A DNA stretch of 8,549 nt, taken from the NCBI GenBank assembly GCA_023266795.1, contig JAHFPI010000075.1:1-8549 (forward strand), in the 5' to 3' direction. Below the pieces are notes generated by a model. That model saw only the letters and a program-made list of their open reading frames with translations, was not told where the DNA came from and did no database searches. Shown here in pieces: positions 1-5,921 of this stretch. Position 1 is the stretch's first letter. Each line of letters begins with the position of its first letter. Source of the stretch: Rhodospirillales bacterium. Lineage in GTDB: Bacteria; Pseudomonadota; Alphaproteobacteria; Micavibrionales; UBA2020. A program made the position numbers and the translations under genes.

Positions 1-954
1 CGCCTGCGTTCCCTGCGCAAGCTGGAGGAATTTGAAATCCGCAGCGAGCATAAGACGCTTCTGGAAGAAAAGGCGGAGCTGGAAAAGCTGATCGCCAGCA
101 AGGCGCGGCAGATGACGGCGATCAAGAAGCAGATCAGGGCCATTTATGAAGCGTTTTCGCCGACGACAAAGCTGGGCGCCCGCCGCACGAAAATCGGCAA
201 GGTGCCCGTCGGCGTCGATATTCCGCTGGATGCCTTCATCGAAAAAGAGCCGATCACCGTCATTTGTTCGGAAAAGGGCTGGATCCGCGCAATGAAAGGC
301 CATCTGGAGCCGGACAAGATCGAGGCTGTGTCCTATAAGGAAGGCGACGCGGCCAAATTTTCCTTTCATGCGGAGACCACCGACAAGCTCATCGTTTTCG
401 CGACGAATGGCAAGTTTTACACCATCGGCGCCGACAAACTGCCGCCGGGGCGTGGTTTCGGCGAGCCGGTGCGCCTGATGATCGACCTGCAGAACGAGGC
501 GGATATTGTGACGCTGGTGACCCACGATTCGGAGCGCAAGCTGCTCGTCGCCGCCGATGACGGGCGCGGCTTTATCGTGCCGGAAAAGGAAATTCTCTCG
601 CAAACCAAGAACGGCAAGCAGTGCCTGCTGGTAAAAGACGGCGTTGAGGCGCGGGTTTGTGTGCCGGTCGTGGGAGATCATGCGGCGGTGATTGGCCAAA
701 ACCGCAAGCTGCTTATTTTCAAGCTGACGGAAATCCCCGAAATGACGCGCGGGGTGGGGGTTATCCTGCAGCGTTATAAAGACGGCGGCCTGTCGGACGC
801 CAAAACTTTCAGGCTGAAAGACGGCCTGACATGGTACAGCGCCGGACGCGAGCGCACCGAAACCGGCCTGAAGCCGTGGATCGGCGCCCGCGCCCAGGCG
901 GGATGCCTGCCGCCCAACGGCTTTCCACGGGCGAACAAGTTCAGCGGCAGTTAG
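1..954 (+). CDS. parC: DNA topoisomerase IV subunit A, C-terminal part (5' truncated by window)
   Basis: This is the last 317 codons of ParC, open from the first base of the window and ending at TAG 952-954. ParC is the DNA-cleaving subunit of topoisomerase IV, which with ParE decatenates daughter chromosomes in the cytoplasm. Visible first is the charged coiled-coil arm (starting RLRSLRKLEEFEIR, then KTLLEEKAELEKL), which in the family follows the catalytic core. Then come the repeated beta strands of the C-terminal pinwheel domain, with ParC-like segments such as RGVGVILQRYKDGGLSD near residue 255 and the closing WIGARAQAGCLPPNGFPR. That ending is typical of alphaproteobacterial ParC rather than GyrA. 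The active-site tyrosine and quinolone-resistance region lie upstream, outside the window. An internal ATG at 112 is not the start, because homologous sequence continues upstream of it. The gene converges on motB with a 6-base gap. Confidence 0.93.
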   Translation, partial: RLRSLRKLEEFEIRSEHKTLLEEKAELEKLIASKARQMTAIKKQIRAIYEAFSPTTKLGARRTKIGKVPVGVDIPLDAFIEKEPITVICSEKGWIRAMKGHLEPDKIEAVSYKEGDAAKFSFHAETTDKLIVFATNGKFYTIGADKLPPGRGFGEPVRLMIDLQNEADIVTLVTHDSERKLLVAADDGRGFIVPEKEILSQTKNGKQCLLVKDGVEARVCVPVVGDHAAVIGQNRKLLIFKLTEIPEMTRGVGVILQRYKDGGLSDAKTFRLKDGLTWYSAGRERTETGLKPWIGARAQAGCLPPNGFPRANKFSGS

Positions 955-960
955 TAAAAA

Positions 961-1923
961 TCACGGGAAGTAAATCACGCCTTCTTCATGCTTCTTCGGC
1001 TCTGGAGCCGGTGCGCCGGGTTTTTTGTTTTTGTATCTTTCCTCGCTTCTTTTGGCGCCGGCGACGAGGGACTGTTTCAGCAGGATGATGCTGATGCGGC
1101 GGTTGCGGGCGGAATCCGGTTCAGCCGGGAGCAGCGGTTCGCGGTCGGCTTTGCCCTGGACGTTCTCTATTTTTGCGGTGTCGAAACCGGCGCCCAGCAT
1201 CACGCGGCGGCTGGCATTGGAGCGGTCCGCAGAGAGCTCCCAGTTGGTATAAGCCGCGTCCTTGCCGTATTGTTTTGAGTCGGTATGCCCGCGTATGGAT
1301 ATTTTATTAGGGAGGTCTTTTATGACTTTGGTGATGATCTCCAGCAGTTTGACGGTTTGCGGCAGCGGGGCGGTGCCGCCGAGCGGGAACATCGGCCGGC
1401 CTTCCTGATCGACGATTTGAATGCGCAGCCCTTCGGGGGTCATGTCGATTATCACGTTTTTGAGCAGCTCTTTCAGCTCGGGGATGTCATTGATCGCCTG
1501 ACGGATGCTTTCGGCGGCGGTTATGAAAGATTTTTCATCCTGCCTGTCCAGCGCAGCATCTGTTTTCTGGTTCTTCAGGTCATCCTCTTCGTTGCTGGAT
1601 GGAATCTGGTCCTGACCGACGTTGTCTGTTTTGGAACCTTCGGACGTGATGACCATCCCGCCCAGAATGCTGTTAGCGCCGTTCGTGCTCCGTGAAATGC
1701 GCTCTGCTGTCGGCGTAAAGTAATCGGCAATTTTTATTTTCTGATCGACGTTGGTGATGCTGAGAAGCCAGAGGAGCAGGAAGAACGCCATCATCGATGT
1801 CACAAAGTCGGCGTAGGCTACTTTCCAGGATTGGCCGTGTCCGCCCCTTTCCGATTTCCTTGGGCGCCTGATGATGATAATGGGCCGTTTGTCATCATCG
1901 TTATCTTTTTTCAGTTTTACCAC
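961..1923 (-). CDS. motB: Flagellar motor stator protein MotB (OmpA/MotB family)
   Basis: MotB (320 residues) forms the H+-conducting stator with MotA and anchors it to peptidoglycan. A short charged cytoplasmic N-terminus precedes a single membrane helix (about residues 36-55, beginning WKVAYADFVTSMMAFF). It holds Asp39 at the position of the essential proton-carrying aspartate (Asp32 of E. coli). An Asp/Asn/Gln-rich linker follows (about 95-135), then an OmpA-like peptidoglycan-binding domain (about 165-283) with GHTDS (212-216), NWELSADR (227-234) and NRRISI (274-279). The tail after 290 is Lys/Pro/Glu-rich. Three bases separate the motA stop from this start, indicating one operon and probable translational coupling. 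The start codon is GTG with no clear Shine-Dalgarno of its own, which fits coupling. Length and domain order are normal. Confidence 0.95.
   Translation of the reverse strand: MVKLKKDNDDDKRPIIIIRRPRKSERGGHGQSWKVAYADFVTSMMAFFLLLWLLSITNVDQKIKIADYFTPTAERISRSTNGANSILGGMVITSEGSKTDNVGQDQIPSSNEEDDLKNQKTDAALDRQDEKSFITAAESIRQAINDIPELKELLKNVIIDMTPEGLRIQIVDQEGRPMFPLGGTAPLPQTVKLLEIITKVIKDLPNKISIRGHTDSKQYGKDAAYTNWELSADRSNASRRVMLGAGFDTAKIENVQGKADREPLLPAEPDSARNRRISIILLKQSLVAGAKRSEERYKNKKPGAPAPEPKKHEEGVIYFP
997..1033 (+). terminator. Possible intrinsic terminator for parC, inside the 3' end of motB
   Basis: On the + strand, 43 bases after the parC stop, CGGCTC (997-1002) pairs with GAGCCG (1005-1010). An overlapping alternative stem pairs CCGG (1008-1011) with CCGG (1016-1019) around a TGCG loop. 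A T-rich tract, TTTTTTGTTTTT, follows at 1021-1032. A GC-rich hairpin followed by a T run is the standard intrinsic-terminator layout. It lies in the antisense of the motB codons for the Lys/Pro/Ala-rich C-terminal tail, so the low-complexity tail alone could also explain the composition. Stem lengths are short, hence moderate confidence. Confidence 0.4.
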
Positions 1924-1926
1924 AGG

Positions 1927-2790
1927 TTACCGCGCAATGGTTACGTTCTGGGTCGCTTCTTCCACCTCAAGGAAAGTGGGCTGCGTATCGTGCATGAGGA
2001 TTTTGCGCCCGAATTCTATCGCCACCTGCGGCGCGGCGCCGTGCAGGAACGCCAGAACGCAGGTTTTGATGCACAGGTAATATTTGAGCTCGGTGTCGTT
2101 ACGCTCCCTGATGGCGCTGGCGATGGGCGAAACATAACCATATGACAGGAATACGCCGAGGAATGTACCGACCAGCGCGCCGCCGATCAGGTGGCCGAGA
2201 ATATCGATTGGCGAGGTGATGGCGCCCATGGTGTGGATGACGCCGAGGACAGCGGCCACGATACCCAAAGCAGGCAGGCCGTCCGCCATCGTCTGCATGG
2301 CGCTGGACGTGTAACCGCGCTGTTCCCGTTCGGTGTCGATTTCCTGCTCCATCAGGCTTTCGACTTCATACGGCTTATCGGATCCGAGAGAGATGAGCCG
2401 CAGGTAATCGCACAGGAAAGTGACGGCGCGGGTATCGTTGTAGAAGCTGGGAAAATTCTGGAAGACATCGCTCTCGGAGGGAGTTTCGATGTGCCGCTCC
2501 AGCGCCAGCCAGCCTTTTATGCGCGCTGTTTTGAATACCGTGAAGAGCATACTGAGCAGTTCGATGTATTCTTTTTTGCTGTACTTGTCCGGCTTGTAAA
2601 TCGACCGGATGTCGGAGAGTGTCGCCATGATCACATGTTTGGAGTTGGCGACCATAAACGCCATCAGGGCAGAGCCCATAATGATGAGAAGCTCGTAGGG
2701 CTGGAAAAGGACGCGCAGGGCGCCATGATCCAGAACGTAACCGCCGACAACGCAGAACAAAACCCCGAAATGCCCGATGATTTTTAACAT
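1927..2790 (-). CDS. motA: Flagellar motor stator protein MotA
   Basis: MotA (287 residues) surrounds MotB in the inner membrane and converts proton flow into torque on the FliG ring. Four hydrophobic segments are visible (about 3-21, 33-50, 169-190, 199-222), with the usual large cytoplasmic loop between helices 2 and 3. Key residues fall at the same numbers as in E. coli MotA: Arg90 and Glu98 in TARIKGWLALER, which contact FliG, Pro173 in DGLPALGIVAAVLG, and Pro222 in SYGYVSPIAS. The start ATG at 2790-2788 has an upstream AGGGG, though close to the start codon. It is the first gene of a motA-motB pair. No other flagellar gene is in the window, so the stator genes are separate from any structural cluster here. 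A candidate promoter and palindrome lie immediately upstream. Confidence 0.96.
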   Translation of the reverse strand: MLKIIGHFGVLFCVVGGYVLDHGALRVLFQPYELLIIMGSALMAFMVANSKHVIMATLSDIRSIYKPDKYSKKEYIELLSMLFTVFKTARIKGWLALERHIETPSESDVFQNFPSFYNDTRAVTFLCDYLRLISLGSDKPYEVESLMEQEIDTEREQRGYTSSAMQTMADGLPALGIVAAVLGVIHTMGAITSPIDILGHLIGGALVGTFLGVFLSYGYVSPIASAIRERNDTELKYYLCIKTCVLAFLHGAAPQVAIEFGRKILMHDTQPTFLEVEEATQNVTIAR

Positions 2791-2834
2791 GTTCCCCTAA
2801 AATGTCCCCGGTTACTTCACATCCCTATCTTAGC

Positions 2835-2863
2835 AGTATGACCCAGCTTGTTGTAATCATCAA
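2835..2863 (-). promoter_or_regulatory. Candidate promoter for motAB
   Basis: Reading the minus strand towards motA, TTGATG (2863-2858) and CATACT (2840-2835) are separated by 17 bases, a plausible sigma-70-type -35/-10 pair. An alternative pair is TTACAA (2856-2851) and TAAGAT (2832-2827) with an 18-base spacer. Neither is a strong consensus. I found no convincing sigma-28 or sigma-54 flagellar promoter here. The gene could also be read through from the upstream arginase gene, 81 bases away. Confidence 0.3.
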
Positions 2864-2879
2864 TCTTAAGATCATGATT
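2855..2879. repeat. Near-perfect palindrome between arginase and motA (possible operator)
   Basis: AATCAT (2855-2860) and ATGATT (2874-2879) flank the self-complementary 10-mer ATCTTAAGAT (2863-2872). The only asymmetry is CA on one side against C on the other. It covers the arginase stop codon and overlaps the -35 element of one candidate motA promoter, so a regulator-binding site is possible. As RNA it could fold into an AT-rich hairpin, but no U run follows on the minus strand, so an intrinsic terminator is not supported. Confidence 0.35.
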
Positions 2880-3795
2880 TGGCAAAGACATTCTCAATAA
2901 TCTTTTCGATCAGTAGGCAGGTTTTACCGTCTTTGTCTTTATGGGGATTGAATTCGGCGATTTCCAGGGCTTTAAACAGGGGATGCCGTGCCGCCGATCG
3001 TATAATAGGTAAAACTTCCGCAGCGCTTAATCCCGCTTCTTCCGGCGTACCGACTCCCGGCACATCATGCGGATCGAAGCAATCAAGGTCTATGGAGAGA
3101 CCGAAGCCGGATGTTCCTTCCGTTGCTCTTTGCACGGATTCAAGATAGACCGCCTTGAAGCTACGCCGGGTGACTTCTTCCAGAGAATAAACCTTTATAT
3201 TATGTTTTTTAACAAAAGCGTCTTCTTCCGGCTCGAAGCTGTGGATGCCAATCATGCTTATGTGCTGCGGAGAAAGTTTTTGAGCGGCGCCGCCGATATT
3301 TCTGAGTTCAGGCAGGCCATGACCCATGAGGGCCGTGACAGGCTGGCCGTGCCACCATCCCCCCCACTTGCCGTGTCGGGATGTTTCGTAGGTATGTGCG
3401 TCCATATGGGCATCAAGCCAGATCAGGCCAAATTTCTCCTGTGCGCCGAGGGCGACGACGGCGCCCGACCATGTTCCGATAGCCGATGAATGGTCGCCGC
3501 CAATGATGACTGGAATACATTTGTTTTCAATGGCATGTTTGACGTGATTAAATAATCTCTTTAATCCTTCAGTGAGCAGCGGGAGAGTTTTTTCTTTGGT
3601 GTCGAGCGGATCGTGCTTGCCAAGAAATTTTATGCCCAGCGGCCCGCGCCACTTTGCGTCGACGCCAAGGTGACGCAGCTTGTGCAGGAGACGTTCTGCC
3701 TGTATGGCGGCGGGACCATCTTCGCAATGATAGTCATGGCATCCCCAGCCGCTGTCGTAACCAATGATTTCTGTTTTTAAGCGCTGTTCCGGCAT
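2872..3795 (-). CDS. Arginase-family ureohydrolase (probable arginase)
   Basis: This 307-residue cytoplasmic enzyme belongs to the arginase/agmatinase family, which hydrolyses guanidino compounds to release urea using two Mn2+ ions. All family metal motifs are present: GGDHS (99-103, ligand His102), DAHMD (128-132, ligands Asp128, His130, Asp132) and SIDLDCFDP (234-242, ligands Asp236 and Asp238). His149 in WWHGQPV occupies the place of the catalytic-loop histidine of arginase (His141 in human arginase 1), and Glu281 in EIAEFNP matches its conserved glutamate. Length fits arginase. The substrate loop after Asp132 is unusual: it lacks the classic N...SGN residues and is about four residues longer and Trp-rich. 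L-arginine is therefore the likely but unproven substrate. The ATG at 3795-3793 has AGGGA directly before it, a tight spacing. It diverges from the membrane protein at 3976 and precedes motA on the same strand. Confidence 0.85.
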   Translation of the reverse strand: MPEQRLKTEIIGYDSGWGCHDYHCEDGPAAIQAERLLHKLRHLGVDAKWRGPLGIKFLGKHDPLDTKEKTLPLLTEGLKRLFNHVKHAIENKCIPVIIGGDHSSAIGTWSGAVVALGAQEKFGLIWLDAHMDAHTYETSRHGKWGGWWHGQPVTALMGHGLPELRNIGGAAQKLSPQHISMIGIHSFEPEEDAFVKKHNIKVYSLEEVTRRSFKAVYLESVQRATEGTSGFGLSIDLDCFDPHDVPGVGTPEEAGLSAAEVLPIIRSAARHPLFKALEIAEFNPHKDKDGKTCLLIEKIIENVFAKS

Positions 3796-3975
3796 TCCCT
3801 AAACTTATGGCAATAATAAAAACGTCAGTCCTGTGTCAGGATGGACGTTTGGCGTCAGAAAGTAAAGCTGCACCCGGAAAAACGGGTAATAGGGGATTAT
3901 GCTTATCAGGCAAGCTATTCATCATTCTCTTTTTATTGCTTTGTTGAGATAATCCAAAAGAGCGGGAGATCACTT
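3796..3975. other. Divergent intergenic region, arginase / membrane protein
   Basis: These 180 bases separate two divergent starts. An open frame runs through 3841-3975 into the membrane-protein gene, but it reads as non-coding sequence and lacks a ribosome site at its first ATG. On the plus strand GATAAT (3948-3953) could act as a -10 element, but there is no good -35. On the minus strand CTGACA followed 15 bases later by TATTAT is a weak candidate for the arginase gene. No terminator or convincing operator is visible. Confidence 0.3.
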
Positions 3976-4764
3976 ATGCTGATGATGTGCTGGTTTTATT
4001 GTATACCGTTTGCAAAGGGGTTATTTTTTGCATCCGCGCCGATATTCGTTTTATTTTCGCTATTCGTTCTGAAGCGCGGCATCCGTCGGTCACGGCCAGG
4101 ATTACGGCAGTTTGCTTTTCTGTTGATATTCGCCGCCATTCTAAAAATATTTACCGTGGACATCTATATGGCGAGAGGGGTTCTGTGTAAATTTTTTTCC
4201 GCATGCAATGGCAGGGGGTACGATATTTTGCAGGCGGCAGGACTGGCGGCGCTGGTCTTATGCAGCCTGATCCTCTTCAACATCTATCGCAGCTTCATTC
4301 ATAACCGGAAACAGAGAGGGTTCACGCCTGAAGAAGTCAACCTGCCGTTGTGGGCCAATCTCAGCATATCTCTGGTCATGGTGCTGATTTTCTGGCTTGC
4401 GGCGCCATGGGCGGGTTATCTGACAGTCGGACATGTGCCGCAGTTCTTCATGCAAGTGCCGTGGCAGCTGCTGGCTGTCTTAAACATCATTGTGCTGCTG
4501 CTGGGTTTCTGGAAGCTGGAAGATTGTACCTGGGTTTATGATCCGGGAGAAAAAAGCAGGAAAAAATACCAGCTTAATGTGTGGACGGCCAAAGATACGC
4601 TTTGGGTATCCGTTGTCCTGTTTCTGATTGCGCTGGCTTTCTCCTATGCATCCAATGACGTGCTGTCGACATCTCTTCCGCAACAGGGAAGCCATCTTCA
4701 GTTTAACATGGATAACATAGACCTCGGTGAGTTCGGCAAGGGATTCAGCCTGCCGCAGCGATAA
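3976..4764 (+). CDS. Six-helix integral membrane protein of unknown function
   Basis: I do not recognise this family. The frame is open from ATG 3841, but I choose ATG 3976 because GGGAG stands seven bases upstream and the protein becomes membrane-like exactly there, giving 262 residues. Six hydrophobic segments are visible, at about 13-33, 45-62, 84-104, 127-148, 162-180 and 207-224. A basic stretch (KRGIRRSRPGLR, 33-44) follows the first helix, a basic loop (HNRKQR, 109-114) follows the third, and a charged loop (DPGEKSRKK, 189-197) lies between helices five and six. By the positive-inside rule these loops suggest cytoplasmic placement. Residues 225-262 form a polar tail with acidic clusters (MDNIDLGEFG). 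No catalytic motif or transporter signature is evident. It converges on the peptidase gene with three bases between stop codons. Confidence 0.7.
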   Translation: MLMMCWFYCIPFAKGLFFASAPIFVLFSLFVLKRGIRRSRPGLRQFAFLLIFAAILKIFTVDIYMARGVLCKFFSACNGRGYDILQAAGLAALVLCSLILFNIYRSFIHNRKQRGFTPEEVNLPLWANLSISLVMVLIFWLAAPWAGYLTVGHVPQFFMQVPWQLLAVLNIIVLLLGFWKLEDCTWVYDPGEKSRKKYQLNVWTAKDTLWVSVVLFLIALAFSYASNDVLSTSLPQQGSHLQFNMDNIDLGEFGKGFSLPQR

Positions 4765-4767
4765 TTT

Positions 4768-5721
4768 TTAAGCCCGGTGCAGCCACCAGCTGGTGCTGTT
4801 GATGGAGAAGATCGGCTGGTAGCGGTTGACGGCGGTAATGGCCTCCACTTTTTTATCCTGATTATCCAGCACGAAGTTTCCGGCGTCAGAATAGACGATC
4901 AGGACGGCGTGCGGGATATTTTTTATTTTGTCCTGCACAATCGCCACACGCAACTGGTCGGATGAAAAGCCAAGCGCGCGCAGGGAGGCATATTTTGCGA
5001 TGGCGAAGTCTTCGCAGTCGCCGCCCCGGCTCAGGAATTCGATCGGCGTCGCCCAGTAATCAGATTTGCCGTAGTTTTCGCTGTCTTCAATGTAGGGGAC
5101 TTGATTGAGGAAAGTATTGATGCCCTCTATTTTTTCGCCGGTGGATTTATCCCGCAGTCTGCGGAGTTCAGCTCTCCACAGCATGACGCGGGGGGAAGCG
5201 GCCTTGAGCGATTTCATCTGGACCTCGAACCGGTTCATCACTTCCGTCCATTTTTTGAAGGCGGTAATATCGTTGGATCTTACTTCCTGTGTGCCAAATA
5301 ATTCCGGATAGTGCCTGGTGGCAGAGGGAACCGCGGCCGAAGCCAGTGTAAACTGGGAGGTGACTCCGTCCACGTTGTTGCTAAAATTATCCGCCTGCGC
5401 GGGAGCGGGGATCATGGTTTGCATTAATACGGCGATACCTGCGGCAGAGGCCTTGATGCACCATTGTTCAGCGAGTTTCTGGTATAGCTGGACGGCGGTA
5501 AGCGCCCTCTGGTGGATGAGCACCGTTCCCAGCTGCCCGCCGGTTTTTTTCTGTTCGACAAGGGCTGCGCTTAATTGCCGGGAGGTAATGATTCCGCTGG
5601 CGACGAGAAGATCACCCAGCTTGTAGCTTTTGATCGTTCTGGCGACGGCCCTGAAAAAACTGCTTCTCAGGGTAGGAACCGGGGCGGTTATTTGCTTGCT
5701 GCAGGAGGCGCTTTGAAGCAT
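4768..5721 (-). CDS. MshEN-like domain fused to a LapG-like (BTLCP, peptidase C93) periplasmic cysteine peptidase
   Basis: The protein has 317 residues from ATG 5721-5719. The frame stays open back to 5859, but that extension is AT-rich and unlike protein; AAGGA and GGA motifs precede 5721. Residues 34-57 and 63-86 are two 24-residue motifs of the MshEN/T2SSE N-terminal type (KLGDLLVASGII...L..AL..Q, then QLGTVLI...L...LAEQ) with a 5-residue spacer; this domain binds c-di-GMP in MshE. Residues 91-104 are hydrophobic and end in PAPAQA-D (105-111), like an internal signal peptide or membrane anchor. Residues about 135-317 match bacterial transglutaminase-like cysteine peptidases: GDCEDFA (234-240, Cys236), PHAVL (His271) and LDN (Asp286) form the expected Cys-His-Asp triad. 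Family member LapG cleaves surface adhesins in the periplasm, so cytoplasmic control of periplasmic proteolysis is inferred. The substrate is unknown; no adhesin or type I secretion gene is in view. Confidence 0.85.
   Translation of the reverse strand: MLQSASCSKQITAPVPTLRSSFFRAVARTIKSYKLGDLLVASGIITSRQLSAALVEQKKTGGQLGTVLIHQRALTAVQLYQKLAEQWCIKASAAGIAVLMQTMIPAPAQADNFSNNVDGVTSQFTLASAAVPSATRHYPELFGTQEVRSNDITAFKKWTEVMNRFEVQMKSLKAASPRVMLWRAELRRLRDKSTGEKIEGINTFLNQVPYIEDSENYGKSDYWATPIEFLSRGGDCEDFAIAKYASLRALGFSSDQLRVAIVQDKIKNIPHAVLIVYSDAGNFVLDNQDKKVEAITAVNRYQPIFSINSTSWWLHRA
4780..4798. repeat. Inverted repeat near the peptidase gene 3' end
   Basis: CAGC (4780-4783) and GCTG (4795-4798) flank the perfect palindrome ACCAGCTGGT (4785-4794), with one unpaired C at 4784. 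It lies inside the last codons of the peptidase gene and just past the stop of the convergent membrane-protein gene. As a transcript it could form a hairpin of about nine pairs less loop constraints, perhaps protecting or ending the membrane-protein mRNA. No T run follows on the plus strand, so an intrinsic terminator is not supported. Confidence 0.2.
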
Positions 5722-5921
5722 AATTTTCCGTATCCTTTGTAGAGTACATGAACAAAATGTAGTTCCCGTTTCAGTCGGTGTATAAGTTGTATTATTATGC
5801 TTAATGATTAATAAAATATGAAAATCGTTAATAATTGTGCATAATTTTTTGTATTGCAATTGGTTATGTAATCATGGTACAAGCGGATAAACTAAAGTTA
5901 AACAAATGAAAATGTGTTTAA
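5722..5921. promoter_or_regulatory. AT-rich divergent promoter region, peptidase / hldE
   Basis: These 200 bases separate the peptidase start (minus) from hldE (plus) and are far more AT-rich than the flanking genes. They contain the palindromes TTAATGATTAA near 5800 and ATTGCAAT (5853-5860), and AACT-AA-AGTT close to hldE. For hldE, TTGCAA (5854-5859) and TACAAG (5878-5883), 18 bases apart, form a weak promoter candidate. On the minus strand several AT-rich -10-like hexamers exist, but none stands out. No complete CtrA-type TTAA-N7-TTAA site was found. Both genes must be served from here, so promoters are expected even though I cannot place them firmly. Confidence 0.45.

Noticed and set aside
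112..954. ATG 112 as the start of a separate gene
   Set aside because: The frame is open and clearly ParC-like upstream of it, back to the first base.
1285..1695. Plus-strand open frames opposite motB, motA and arginase, and minus-strand frames opposite hldE and the ATPase
   Set aside because: These are antisense shadows of well-supported genes; their translations show no recognisable motifs and most lack ribosome sites.
3841..3975. N-terminal extension of the membrane protein to ATG 3841
   Set aside because: There is no Shine-Dalgarno at 3841, the residues are not membrane-like, and ATG 3976 has GGGAG at ideal spacing.
5722..5859. N-terminal extension of the peptidase to ATG 5859
   Set aside because: The extension is translated AT-rich spacer without a domain, and ATG 5721 places the MshEN domain at the usual distance from the start.
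5790..5921. CtrA-type sites in the AT-rich spacer
   Set aside because: TTAA elements occur, but none forms the required TTAA-N7-TTAA arrangement.
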